A DNA stretch of 38,847 nucleotides, taken from Rhodospirillaceae bacterium (GTDB lineage: Bacteria > Pseudomonadota > Alphaproteobacteria > GCA-2731375). The notes under the pieces were generated by a model, which worked only from the letters and a program-made list of their open reading frames with translations, was not told the origin of the DNA and did no database searches. The translations under genes and the position numbers were made by a program. The DNA is taken from assembly GCA_002731375.1 (NCBI GenBank), contig PCBT01000048.1, forward strand, positions 38,320-77,166, read 5' to 3'. Positions 1 to 8,562 of the stretch are shown here, piece by piece; positions within the stretch are counted from its first letter, which is position 1; each line of letters begins with the position of its first letter.

Positions 1-19
1 GTAACCCAAAGGACAGGCC

Positions 20-1249
20 ATGAAACCCCTCGATGATATCCGGGTCCTTTCGGTCACGGTTTTCCTTGCTGGTCCCTTTTTGAGCATGACCTTGGCGCGC
101 TTTGGAGCCGAAGTCATCAAGATCGAGATACCGGGCAGCGGTGATCCGATCCGAGAAATCGGACCCTTTGCTGGCCCCAACGGCAGAAGCTTTGACAGGG
201 AGACGGAGGAGGATCTTTCGATCCGTTTCCTCAAACGTTCAGAAGGAGTGAAGAGCGTCACCTTGAACCTGAAGGATCCGGAGGGGAAGCGGATGTTTCT
301 GGAACTGGCGAAGGACGCCAATGTCGTGGTGGAAAACCTTTCACCGGGTTCGATGACGCGCCTTGGTCTCGGCTATGATGAGATAGCGGTGGTAAATCCG
401 GGTATCGTCTACTGCTCCATCGCCGGCTACGGCCAGACCGGACCCTACAAGGACCTGCCCGCCCATGATCATCAGATCCAGGCCATGTCCGGCATCATGG
501 ATATGAACGGTAGCGCGGACGGACCGCCGACACGAATTGGCGTTTTCGTCGGAGATTTAGTGACGCCGCTTTATGCTGCGTATTCGATCCTTGGCGCCTT
601 GCGCCACAAGGAAAAGACGGGTGAGGGCCAATATCTCGACGCCTCAATGATCGATACCTTGGCCACATTGATGTTCATGGAGCCCATAGAGGATGTCCTC
701 CACGACGGCCAGCCTGTCCGCGCCGGAAATGACAGCCGCCATGGTCTCACCGGGCTATATCACCTAACTGATGGCGATGTGATTATCACACTCGGCGGGC
801 TGACGCGGTGGCGAAATCTGTGCAAGGCGCTCGGCGCTGATGAGTTGCTGAAAAATCCTCGCTACGCGACGAGCGAAGACAGGGAAACGCATGTCGAGGA
901 ATTACGGGCAGAAATTCAGGGGCGGCTGGGCGAGCTCAATTGCGCCGACGGGATTACATTGCTGGAGAACGTCGGCATTCCCATTGCTCGGGTCCGGACC
1001 TTGCCTGAGGTGGTGGATGACGGCCACTTCCGTGACCGCGGCACCCTGAAACCAATGTATCGCCAGGATTCGGAAGCGCCCGTCGAGCGCGGCATCATGG
1101 CGGGTTTCCCCGTGACATTCTCTGCCGGCTCGCTGCCGAAACTGGAGGGCGGGGCCAAACTTGGCCATCACAACGAGGAGGTCTATAGCCGTTTGCTTGA
1201 TCTGGATGCGGCGGAGCTCGCCGAATTGAAGAAGCGTGGTATTCTCTAG
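20..1249 (+). CDS. CaiB/BaiF-type CoA-transferase (family III)
   Basis: A 409-residue family III CoA-transferase, which moves CoA from one acyl-CoA to a free carboxylic acid through an enzyme-bound anhydride. The N-terminal Rossmann-like half is recognisable from GAEVIKIE near residue 30 and VVENLSPGSMTRLGLGY at 102-119. The catalytic aspartate is most likely D150 in PAHDHQIQAMSG, the usual place in this family. Length is normal. The start has a good ribosome site (AAAGGACAG) just upstream. A flavoprotein follows 26 bp downstream on the same strand, so the two are probably cotranscribed: the transferase would activate an acid that the flavoprotein then oxidises. The family is clear. The acid substrate cannot be read from the sequence. 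Confidence 0.93.
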   Translation: MKPLDDIRVLSVTVFLAGPFLSMTLARFGAEVIKIEIPGSGDPIREIGPFAGPNGRSFDRETEEDLSIRFLKRSEGVKSVTLNLKDPEGKRMFLELAKDANVVVENLSPGSMTRLGLGYDEIAVVNPGIVYCSIAGYGQTGPYKDLPAHDHQIQAMSGIMDMNGSADGPPTRIGVFVGDLVTPLYAAYSILGALRHKEKTGEGQYLDASMIDTLATLMFMEPIEDVLHDGQPVRAGNDSRHGLTGLYHLTDGDVIITLGGLTRWRNLCKALGADELLKNPRYATSEDRETHVEELRAEIQGRLGELNCADGITLLENVGIPIARVRTLPEVVDDGHFRDRGTLKPMYRQDSEAPVERGIMAGFPVTFSAGSLPKLEGGAKLGHHNEEVYSRLLDLDAAELAELKKRGIL

Positions 1250-1275
1250 ATGATGCGAAATTGGAGTAGCGGGTT

Positions 1276-2742
1276 ATGATGCCGGACAACTGGGATATTA
1301 CGGCTGACGTGGTTGTTGTCGGCTTTGGCGGAGCCGGCGTCGCCGCCGCCGTTACCGCCTGCGAACTGGGTGCCGAGGTGGCGCTCCTGGAAAAGGCGCC
1401 CGAAGGACAGGAGGGCGGCAATACCCGTGTTGCCGCGCAAGGCTACCTCAACACTTCGTCGGCGGAAAGCGCGGCTACCTACCTGAAGGCGCTGTGTGGT
1501 CCTTATACCGTGCCCGATGAGATGGTCCGCACCTGGTCGGAAGAGATGTGTTTGAATAACGAATGGCTGGCCAGCTTGGGCGGTGATCCTCAGGAGCATC
1601 AGCACCAGCCGGCCGGAATTGAGTTTCCAGATCTGCCGGGTTCGGATTGCGTCCATAAGTTTCACGACGGCCCGAACTACGGTTATTCCCACACCTGGAA
1701 CCGGTTCGAGAGCCTGGTCAGGGAGCGCCCGATCAAGGTTTGTTACGAGTTGCCGGGCCGCGAACTAATCCAAGATGGCGCAACCGGAGAAATTCTGGGC
1801 GTCCGTGCTGAACAGAGCGGCAAGCCCGTCTTCGTCAAGGCTCGCAAGGCGGTCGTGCTGACCTGTGGCGGTTTTGAGAATAACCAGGAGATGATCCGCA
1901 ATTATCTCTCGGGCGTGCCTTATTGTTACACCTCCGGCAGCCCCTACAACGAAGGCGACGGCATCTCTATGGCCCTGGCCGTCGGTGCCAACCTTTGGCA
2001 TATGAACAACTTTGCCGGGCCGTCCATGGCCCTGAAAGTACCGGAATTTTCCACCACGTTCTCCATGCAGGCGCTGCATTTCAGCAAGAGCGTGCCGGGC
2101 GGCATGATCGTTGTCGGCCCTGATGGGAGGCGTTTCACGGACGAGAAATTCAAGACCCGCCATGGCAAGGTACCATCGAATGGAACATGGCAGGCGCTTT
2201 CAACGCCATGTCCAATGTACATGGTTTTCGACCAGACGTTGATGGCCTCGGGGCCGCTCTATGACAAGACCCCAAGCCATGGCTGGACGCAGATCATCGA
2301 ACGCTATGATTGGAGCGAGGACAACAGCGCCGAACTGCGAAAAGACTGGATCAGGACAGCGGATACCGTGGCCGGTCTTGCCGACGCCATCAGCCTTGAT
2401 CCCGATCGGCTGCGCGAAACCGTTGACCGCTGGAATGCCCAAGCCGAGGCGGGTGCCGACGAAGATTTTGGCCGGGAACTCATGCTAACGCCGTTTGATG
2501 GGGGGCCGTATTATGCGCTGGAAATGTCGCCCTCGATGCTGAATACCCAGGGCGGTCCGCAGCGTAACGAGAAGGCGCAGCTCCTCCGCCCCAACGGCAC
2601 CGCCATTCCGCGCCTTTACAGTGCCGGCGAACTTGGCTCGATTTACAGCTATCTGTATCAGGGCACGGGAAATATCGGCGAATGTATGGCATTTGGCCGC
2701 ATCGCCGCCCGCAATGCCGTCAAGGAAACGCCCTGGCCATAG
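1276..2742 (+). CDS. FAD-dependent oxidoreductase, fumarate reductase / ketosteroid dehydrogenase flavoprotein type
   Basis: A 488-residue FAD_binding_2 flavoprotein. The dinucleotide-binding fold is at the N-terminus (VVVGFGGAGVAAAVTA, about residues 13-28), followed by the acidic end of beta-2 (ALLEKAPEG) and the GGNTR segment that contacts FAD. The C-terminal FAD-capping part has TQGGPQRNEKAQ and YSAGELGS, and ends with GTGNIGECMAFGRIA, the typical closing FAD motif. Relatives include 3-ketosteroid 1-dehydrogenases, urocanate and fumarate reductases; no signal peptide or heme-binding domain is present, so it is probably cytoplasmic. Two adjacent ATGs (1276 and 1279) are possible starts. 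It sits 26 bp after the CoA-transferase and ends 9 bp from a convergent glutathione transferase. Dehydrogenation or reduction next to a keto group is plausible; the substrate is unknown. Confidence 0.88.
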   Translation: MMPDNWDITADVVVVGFGGAGVAAAVTACELGAEVALLEKAPEGQEGGNTRVAAQGYLNTSSAESAATYLKALCGPYTVPDEMVRTWSEEMCLNNEWLASLGGDPQEHQHQPAGIEFPDLPGSDCVHKFHDGPNYGYSHTWNRFESLVRERPIKVCYELPGRELIQDGATGEILGVRAEQSGKPVFVKARKAVVLTCGGFENNQEMIRNYLSGVPYCYTSGSPYNEGDGISMALAVGANLWHMNNFAGPSMALKVPEFSTTFSMQALHFSKSVPGGMIVVGPDGRRFTDEKFKTRHGKVPSNGTWQALSTPCPMYMVFDQTLMASGPLYDKTPSHGWTQIIERYDWSEDNSAELRKDWIRTADTVAGLADAISLDPDRLRETVDRWNAQAEAGADEDFGRELMLTPFDGGPYYALEMSPSMLNTQGGPQRNEKAQLLRPNGTAIPRLYSAGELGSIYSYLYQGTGNIGECMAFGRIAARNAVKETPWP

Positions 2743-2751
2743 GTAAGCGGC

Positions 2752-3630
2752 CTAACCTTTCGAGGCTTCGATCTTATCCTGGGTCTTGCTCTCGAAGTCG
2801 GTGGCATCGTGGCGCTCACGAAGTTGCTCTTCAAGGGGGCCGGAGTAACGGTTGACCATGCGGCCACGCCGAACGGCGTCCCGTGCATCAATTTCATGGG
2901 TCCATCGGCCAAGGTTCTTATAGGACCCGGCATCGAGAAATTCAGCCGCGTCGTAAACCCTGTTCAGGACCACGGCGCCGTACCAGGGCCAGCTTGCTAT
3001 ATCGGCAATGGTGTATTCGTCGCCGCACATATACTGATTGTCGGCCAGATGGCGGTTGAGTAAATCCAGCTGGCGTTTTACTTCCATGGCGTAACGGTTA
3101 ATGCTGTATTCGATTTTAAAGGGCGCGTAGCTGTAAAAATGACCAAAGCCGCCGCCAAGAAACGGCGCACTGCCCATTTGCCAAAACAGCCATGACAGGC
3201 ATTCGGGCCGTTTATTGGGATCGCTGGGAAGAAATGCATCGAATTTCTCCGCCAAATGCAACACAATTGCACCGGATTCGAAGACCCGCACGGGCGTCGA
3301 TCCACTGTGGTCCATCAATGCGGGGATCTTGGAATTCGGGTTCGCCTCGACAAAGCCGCTGCCGAATTGATTGCCATCGCCGATATTGATCGGCCAGGCA
3401 TCGTACTCGGCGCCCGCATGTCCAAGCGCCAACAGCTCTTCCAGCAATATCGTGACCTTGACGCCATTCGGCGTGCCCAGGGAATAGAGCTGCATGGGAT
3501 GCTTGCCCACGGGCAGCGCCTTGTCGTGCGTCGAGCCTGCGGTGGGGCGGTTGATATTGGCGAATTTACCGCCGTTCTCTTTGTCCCATTGCCAGACTTT
3601 GGGCGGCAGGTAGGCTGGAGCTTCATTCAT
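2752..3630 (-). CDS. yghU: YghU-type glutathione S-transferase / disulfide-bond reductase
   Basis: A 292-residue member of the nu-class (YghU/YfcG) glutathione transferases, known for disulfide reductase and organoperoxidase activity with glutathione. Recognition is strong along the whole length: PPKVWQWDKENGG and FANINRP at the start, LPVGKHPMQLYSLGTPNG, the thioredoxin-fold segment VKVTILLEELLALG, NPNSKIPAL with the cis-proline, FESGAIVLHLAEKF, and the helical domain with PFLGGGFGHFYSYAP and YTIADIASWPWYG. The reading frame is open further upstream, but the family start (MNEAP) is at 3630, so that start is chosen. It begins 14 bp after the stop of the acyl-CoA carboxylase gene on the same strand and probably shares its transcript. 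No special link to the carboxylase is known. Confidence 0.95.
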   Translation of the reverse strand: MNEAPAYLPPKVWQWDKENGGKFANINRPTAGSTHDKALPVGKHPMQLYSLGTPNGVKVTILLEELLALGHAGAEYDAWPINIGDGNQFGSGFVEANPNSKIPALMDHSGSTPVRVFESGAIVLHLAEKFDAFLPSDPNKRPECLSWLFWQMGSAPFLGGGFGHFYSYAPFKIEYSINRYAMEVKRQLDLLNRHLADNQYMCGDEYTIADIASWPWYGAVVLNRVYDAAEFLDAGSYKNLGRWTHEIDARDAVRRGRMVNRYSGPLEEQLRERHDATDFESKTQDKIEASKG

Positions 3631-3644
3631 CGGTCGAACTCCAA

Positions 3645-6600
3645 TCAAGGTCTGAATTGCAATGCGCGGGGCCCAAGCCGGCCCGGCTGTGCGATAATCT
3701 TGTAAGCGGTTCCAACCCATTCGCAGATCAAGCGGCGGGTATCCCTGGGATCGACCATTTCTTCGATCTGAAATTTGTTCAGGGGGCCGACGGGGCCGCG
3801 GGCGCTTTCGATGCGGGCGTTGATTTCCGCCCGTAGCGCGACTGGGTCCTCCGCCTCCGCCAACTGGCGTTTGTATGCTGCTTCAATGCCGCCTTCGGGT
3901 GGAATGCCGCCCGTGTCGGCGGCGGGCCAGGCGACCCGAACGGAAGGCCGGGCCAGGGGCGTGGCGTAGTTGTTGCCCGCGACGCCAAAGCTGCGCCTAG
4001 CGATAACCGTGAAAATAGGCACCTTGATTTGCGCGAATGCCACCATCCATTCACCGCCCTTGCGGATGGTGCCCGCGATCTCATGCTCCAGACCCACGGC
4101 AAAGCCTGGGTTATCAACCAGATTAAGGATCGGGATATGGAAGACATCGCACAGGTCGATATGGCGCCGCAGTTTATCGCAACCATCCGCCGTCAAGGCG
4201 CCGCCGTTGACGTGCCGGCTGTCGGAGGCAATGACGCCAAGCGGATGTCCGTTGAAGCGAACGAAGCCGGTAATCTGATCCGTACCCCAAAGCGATCCGG
4301 TCTCGAAGAACGAATCCTTGTCGGCCAGCAATCGGATGGCCTTGCGCATATCAAAGGTCGATGTGCGGCTGCGCGGGATCAGCGTGAATAGCTCCTCCTC
4401 GCGCCGGTCATGAGGATCGTCCGGGTTCGGCGGCAGAACCGGCGGCGTTTCATGGACGCTGGATGGCAGATAAGAGAGAAATTTGCGGGTTATCGTGACC
4501 GCCTCATCCTCGCTCTCCGCCAAATTATCGACGGAGCCGTTGGTGCAGTGGATGCGCCAGTCACCAAGTTCCTCCTTGGTAATGTCGTATCCCATGGCGT
4601 GGCTGACAACCGGGGGGCCGGCAACAAACAATTGCGAGATATCGCGAACCATGACAGAAAAATGCCCAAGGACGGCTTTCGCCGCGCCGATGCCCACGAC
4701 GCTGCCCAGCAGCATATTGACCACGGGCACCGTTGATAGCTGTTCGGTGTAGACCGCGCTGCCCAGCTCGCCAGGCAGGAACGAGCCGCCCCCGCCCGTT
4801 ACCCGCGGCCGGCCCGCCTTGATCGCGCCGCTGCTTTCCTGGGCGTCACTGGCACCGGATTGCTGTTGTTGCGGCACCATGGTGGCGACGCTGCCACCCC
4901 CTGACGAGCCATCAAGCAGTCTGATTGATGGCGCATTCAGCTCCAGCGACAATTGGTCCAGATAGCGGCTTTTGGAGCCGATGGCACCGTCCGCATGACC
5001 GCCCCGAGAGGTGAAATCGTCGGCGCAGACAATGGCCGTGCGGCCGGCGATCATGCCCCAGCCGCCCACATGGTTGGCGGGCGTGAAGGCCGCGACATTG
5101 CCGTCCTCGTCATAGGTGGCGAAGCCGGCCAGGCTGCCGACCTCGCGGAATGAATCCTCATCCAAAAGCAAGGTGATGCGTTCTCGGCAGGTCAATTTGT
5201 CGCGGGAGCGTTGCCGGACGACACCGGGGTCCTCGGAACCAGGCGCCAGACGGTCATGGGCCAATTGCTGCAAGGTTTTGACTTCTTCGAGCACCGGCGT
5301 CCAGGTCTCGTTGACATCTCGTTCGGCCAGATCCCGTTCCGCGTCGCCCGCATCTGGCGTGATCTCGGCGACGACCTGTCCCGCGACCACATTGTCACCC
5401 TCGCGTACGGATTGGATCGCCGTGATGGTGCCCGAACAGGGAGCGGCGACCGCCGCCTCCATCTTCATGGCGCTGATGACAAGCAGCGTATCGCCGGCGC
5501 TAACGTGTGCGCCTTCAACCAAGGACAATTCCAAGATGCTGCCGCCCATGGGACATTCCAGACCCGTGGCATTGTCGGCGATCTCCAGTGGCGGCAAATT
5601 AGATTCGAACCGTGCCCACGCCTGTCCGGCACCCGGCGCAATTAGCGTGGCGGCCTGCTGTTCGAGAAAGCTGACCGGTTCGCCCCCCGACGACAGCGCG
5701 GTGATGTCCGAGAGTTCCGGATGCTCGGCCATCAGCGAGGTCCTGGCATCGCCGCCGCCGACCTCGGGCTTTTCCAGAATGGCGCGTAGCTGCGCCAGGT
5801 TGGTCGGCAACCCGCCGATGTGGAATTCGTCCATGGCGGCCAGGGTCCGCTCCACGGCCGCCACCAGCGTGCCGCCGGAACTGGCCGTGCATATGAGCTT
5901 GGCCAGCAGTGGATCAAACTGAGGCGGCGGCGTATAGCCGAGATAACCGCAGGCATCGACGCGGATGCCAGGGCCCGATGGCTCCTTGTAGCCACTGATC
6001 GTGCCGCTGCCTTGGGCCACGACACGGGCCTGAACCGCATATCCCCTGGCCGCGCCGACCGCCGCCTGGTCCGCAAGGCCCAGGGATTGCAGCGAGGCAC
6101 CGCCCGCAATGTGGAATTGCGCTTCCACCAGGTCGATGCCGGTGACTTGTTCGGTCACCGTGTGCTCTACCTGGATGCGTGGATTGCATTCGATGAAGTA
6201 GTAATCGCCGCTCTCCGGCGATACCAGAAACTCAACGGTGCCGGCATTGACGTAGTCAGCCTCCTTGGCGAGTTTGATCGCGTCATCGAGCATGTTTTGT
6301 CTCAATGCGCGATCAAGACCGGCGGCGGGTGCGATCTCGATGACTTTTTGATTGCGGATCTGTACCGAGCAATCACGCTCGTGCAGATGAACCGTCCGTC
6401 CCTGGGTATCGGCCAGGATCTGTACTTCGATATGGCGGGGCCGTTCGACCAGTTTTTCGATAAAGATCGAGCCATCGCCAAAGGCCGCCGCTGCTTCGCT
6501 TTGGCAGCGTTCAAAGGCATCCACCAATTCACCGTCCGAGGCCACCGCGCGCATGCCCCGGCCACCACCGCCCGCCGCTGCTTTCAACATGATGGGATAG

Positions 6601-7082
6601 CCGATGCCATTGGCGATTTCGCGGGCTTCATTGCTGGAATTGAGCGCGGCGGTGCTGCCCGAAACAACGGGAATGCCGCAGGATTGTGCCAGCGCCCGCG
6701 CCGTAACCTTGTCGCCAAACAGCTGCAAGGCGGAGGCGGAGGGCCCGATGAAGGCGATATCCTCGGCCGCGCACATAGTCGCGAAATTGGTGTTTTCAGA
6801 TAGAAAGCCATAGCCGGGATGAATGCAGTCGCAGTGCATTTCCTTGGCGATCCTGATCAAAGCGGCGCCATCCAGATAGGCGGCCACGGCATCTTGGCCG
6901 CCATCCTGACCACCATCCTGACCGATCGCCTGGGCCTGGGTCGTTACCCGCGTATGCAGGGACAAGGCATCCACCGGGGCATACACGGCGATGGATTCCA
7001 TGCCCAATGCCTTGGCGGCCTTGGCAATGCGGATGGCTATTTCGCCACGGTTGGCGATCAAAACGCGCTTATGCAGGCTCAT
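3645..7082 (-). CDS. Single-chain multidomain acyl-CoA carboxylase (BC-BCCP-CT)
   Basis: About 1145 residues holding every activity of a biotin-dependent acyl-CoA carboxylase. Residues about 1-450 are biotin carboxylase (VLIANRGEIAIRIAKAAK, HPGYGFLSEN, the ATP glycine loop KAAAGGGGRGMR, HERDCSVQ, ECNPRIQVEHTVTE). The biotin carrier domain has SAMKMEAA, with the biotinylated lysine at about K540. The rest is carboxyltransferase, with both crotonase-fold halves (LLDGSSGGGS, GSVVGIGAAKAV; then LVDNPGFAVG, RSFGVAGNN). The order matches single-chain long-chain acyl-CoA carboxylases described from mycobacteria and proteobacteria. The start at 7082 is chosen because GAAGGG lies just upstream and MSLHKRVLIANRGE is the usual beginning. 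The substrate may be a long-chain or branched acyl-CoA. A glutathione transferase follows 14 bp downstream. Confidence 0.92.
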   Translation of the reverse strand: MSLHKRVLIANRGEIAIRIAKAAKALGMESIAVYAPVDALSLHTRVTTQAQAIGQDGGQDGGQDAVAAYLDGAALIRIAKEMHCDCIHPGYGFLSENTNFATMCAAEDIAFIGPSASALQLFGDKVTARALAQSCGIPVVSGSTAALNSSNEAREIANGIGYPIMLKAAAGGGGRGMRAVASDGELVDAFERCQSEAAAAFGDGSIFIEKLVERPRHIEVQILADTQGRTVHLHERDCSVQIRNQKVIEIAPAAGLDRALRQNMLDDAIKLAKEADYVNAGTVEFLVSPESGDYYFIECNPRIQVEHTVTEQVTGIDLVEAQFHIAGGASLQSLGLADQAAVGAARGYAVQARVVAQGSGTISGYKEPSGPGIRVDACGYLGYTPPPQFDPLLAKLICTASSGGTLVAAVERTLAAMDEFHIGGLPTNLAQLRAILEKPEVGGGDARTSLMAEHPELSDITALSSGGEPVSFLEQQAATLIAPGAGQAWARFESNLPPLEIADNATGLECPMGGSILELSLVEGAHVSAGDTLLVISAMKMEAAVAAPCSGTITAIQSVREGDNVVAGQVVAEITPDAGDAERDLAERDVNETWTPVLEEVKTLQQLAHDRLAPGSEDPGVVRQRSRDKLTCRERITLLLDEDSFREVGSLAGFATYDEDGNVAAFTPANHVGGWGMIAGRTAIVCADDFTSRGGHADGAIGSKSRYLDQLSLELNAPSIRLLDGSSGGGSVATMVPQQQQSGASDAQESSGAIKAGRPRVTGGGGSFLPGELGSAVYTEQLSTVPVVNMLLGSVVGIGAAKAVLGHFSVMVRDISQLFVAGPPVVSHAMGYDITKEELGDWRIHCTNGSVDNLAESEDEAVTITRKFLSYLPSSVHETPPVLPPNPDDPHDRREEELFTLIPRSRTSTFDMRKAIRLLADKDSFFETGSLWGTDQITGFVRFNGHPLGVIASDSRHVNGGALTADGCDKLRRHIDLCDVFHIPILNLVDNPGFAVGLEHEIAGTIRKGGEWMVAFAQIKVPIFTVIARRSFGVAGNNYATPLARPSVRVAWPAADTGGIPPEGGIEAAYKRQLAEAEDPVALRAEINARIESARGPVGPLNKFQIEEMVDPRDTRRLICEWVGTAYKIIAQPGRLGPRALQFRP
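6889..6924 (-). repeat. 12-bp tandem repeat coding Gly-Gln-Asp units inside the carboxylase
   Basis: Two nearly identical 12-bp units (CCATCCTGACCA at 6901-6912 and CCATCCTGACCG at 6913-6924) follow a degenerate third one at 6889-6900. On the coding strand they give repeated Gly-Gln-Asp-Gly units at about residues 54-64 of the carboxylase, in the loop between the first ATP-grasp strands and the segment ending AAYLDGAALIRIA. The unit length keeps the reading frame, so it looks like replication slippage lengthening a surface loop. Confidence 0.75.
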
Positions 7083-7244
7083 GTCATTCCCTTCGTGTTG
7101 CAATCCCGGCGCGGGATTTCTTTAGCCCACATTCCCCATTTGGCAAGCTTGCTTGAAGTTTAGCGTCGCCGGGAAGCGGGCACCATGCATTTTGTTTGGG
7201 CAATTTTGCCCGCGCAATTGCCCTGGTTGAAACCTGGCTGGGCG

Positions 7245-7831
7245 TCAGCTGCTTTTCGCCTGCTGCATGGCCTGCCAAACCCGTGCGCTGGTCGCCGGCA
7301 TGTCGAGTTCCCTGACGCCCTGCGGCGCCAGGGCATGGAGCACGGCATTCATCACCGTCGGCAGGGCGCCGACCGTGCCGGCCTCGCCCGCACCCTTGGC
7401 GCCCAGCGGGTTGAGCTTGGTCGGCACCGAATTGCTTTCCACCTTGATGGCGTAGGTCGTATCGGCCCGCGGCATGGCATAATCCATGAAGGAGCCGCTC
7501 AACAATTGGCCATTGTCTGGGTCATAGACCACCTGTTCCATCAATGCTTGGCCCACGCCTTGCGCGATGCTGCCATGGATCTGGCCTTTCAGGCCGACGG
7601 GATTGATCACGGTGCCGACATCGTCGACCACGGCATAGCGAAGCAGATCGACCTGGCCGGTGTCCGTATCGATTTCCATGCGGACGATCCGCGCATTGGC
7701 ATGGGACGAGCGGACTATCACCGCATGGGCTTGGCCGTTCAGATTGACGTCATGGAACAACGGCCCTTGCCGGTCAGGAAGCGGCGGTCTTTGTACCTTT
7801 TTAGGGGCCGGCCGATGCCAAATTTGTTCAT
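7245..7831 (-). pseudogene. CoxL-type molybdenum hydroxylase large subunit, internally deleted and frameshifted
   Basis: Remnant of a xanthine dehydrogenase/CO dehydrogenase-type molybdopterin subunit, normally about 750-790 residues. From ATG at 7831 one frame reads the family N-terminus (MNKFGIGRPLKR, RRFLTGKGR). Near 7753-7760 a base seems to be missing, and the homology continues in the next frame (FHDVNLNGQAHAVIVRS, SHANARI). At about 7676-7690 it jumps directly to the C-terminal domain (EIDTDTGQVDLLRYAVVDD, GTVINPVGLKGQIHGSIAQG, GAKGAGEAGTVGALPTVMNA), which runs to the natural end at 7245. The central part with most of the cofactor-binding sites, roughly 550-600 residues, is missing. 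No medium (FAD) or small (2Fe-2S) subunit gene is nearby. It cannot be functional as it stands. Confidence 0.85.
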
Positions 7832-7882
7832 ATGAAGTAGTTTCCGTTCTGATCTGACACTGTCCCCTAAAAGGGGCGAAGG
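7832..7882. other. Short GGGGACAG-type intergenic sequence with hairpin
   Basis: Between the CoxL remnant and the TetR stop, the minus strand reads CCCCTTTTAGGGG followed by ACAGTGTCAG. The first part can form a small hairpin. The wording resembles intergenic repeats that accompany REP-type Y1 transposases in other bacteria. That is an impression only: a single copy is seen here, so no element is called. Confidence 0.25.
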
Positions 7883-8527
7883 TCACCGATCTTGATGGGG
7901 CCACATTCCCTTGAACAACGCCAGGACTGTTAGGATAAGTTCCTCGAGATTGCCGCGGCCGGCGTCATACCAATTGATGGTATGGTTCATGGAACCAAGG
8001 ATTAGCGGCTGCAGGAATTGCCGGTTTATTGTCGGCGACAAATCGCCCGATGCGGCGGCTTCCGCCAAGAGTTGCTGCCAGTAATCGGCATAAGTTTCCC
8101 GATCCGCGCGAACATTTAGCGCGACCTCCTGGGGTACCTGGCCCTGATACCGCACGCTGGTCGCGGTATAATGAATATTGCGGTGCAAACTTCGCACATG
8201 CGCCCCGACCGCCGCCTCGATCTTGCGCCGCGGCGCGGCATCCGCGGGTAATCGTTCAACACTTTCCCTGACGGCAAGATTGGTGGACCTGATGGCAATC
8301 GAAAGGATTTCACTAAGAATCTGCTCTTTCGAGGTGAAATGGTAATAGACCGATGGCGCGCGCATCCCCGCCTTGGCGGCGATTTCACGCATCGAGGTTT
8401 CGGTGAAGCCCTGGGCCGAAAACATCGCGGCGGCGACATCAAGAATAAGGCGCCGGGACACGGATCCGCTCTGGCCCCGGCCCTTCTTTGGGGCTGGCTG
8501 CTGCGAATCTTTCTCTTCCACGCTCAA
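7883..8527 (-). CDS. TetR/AcrR-family transcriptional regulator
   Basis: A 214-residue TetR-type repressor. The DNA-binding domain is at residues about 22-70: SRRLILDVAAAMFSAQGF, then the helix-turn-helix TSMREIAAKAGMRAPSVYYHF and the closing TSKEQIL. This is the canonical spacing. The C-terminal half is helical and should bind an effector, most likely an acyl-CoA given the surroundings. A polar N-terminal tail of about 20 residues precedes the domain. The gene starts 35 bp after the stop of the BadI-like crotonase on the same strand, so it is probably made with it from the divergent promoter at 9361-9587. That promoter contains two palindromes suited to a TetR dimer. Its role as repressor of the ring-degradation genes is inferred from position. 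Confidence 0.9.
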   Translation of the reverse strand: MSVEEKDSQQPAPKKGRGQSGSVSRRLILDVAAAMFSAQGFTETSMREIAAKAGMRAPSVYYHFTSKEQILSEILSIAIRSTNLAVRESVERLPADAAPRRKIEAAVGAHVRSLHRNIHYTATSVRYQGQVPQEVALNVRADRETYADYWQQLLAEAAASGDLSPTINRQFLQPLILGSMNHTINWYDAGRGNLEELILTVLALFKGMWPHQDR

Positions 8528-8562
8528 GCGTCGATCCCCATTCCCTAATGCCTCTCAATACC

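Noticed and set aside
1246-1692. Long reverse-strand frame opposite the flavoprotein
   Set aside because: It lies entirely over a well-conserved flavoprotein and has no recognisable motif; a shadow of G+C-rich codon use.
5820-6803. Forward-strand frame of 327 codons inside the carboxylase gene
   Set aside because: The opposite strand encodes the conserved biotin carboxylase domain; the forward frame matches nothing.
6889-6924. Tandem repeat as a CRISPR or other array
   Set aside because: Only two to three 12-bp units without spacers and in frame within a gene; no CRISPR array is seen anywhere in the window.
7143-7152. GCAAGCTTGC palindrome upstream of the carboxylase as a regulator site
   Set aside because: A 10-bp restriction-type palindrome appears easily by chance; only a faint likeness to KstR2-type CAAG/CTTG sites, with no matching regulator or second copy.
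7198-7211. GGGCAA/TTGCCC hairpin downstream of the CoxL remnant as a terminator
   Set aside because: Reading in the direction of the remnant, the hairpin is followed by A-rich rather than T-rich sequence, so it does not fit an intrinsic terminator.
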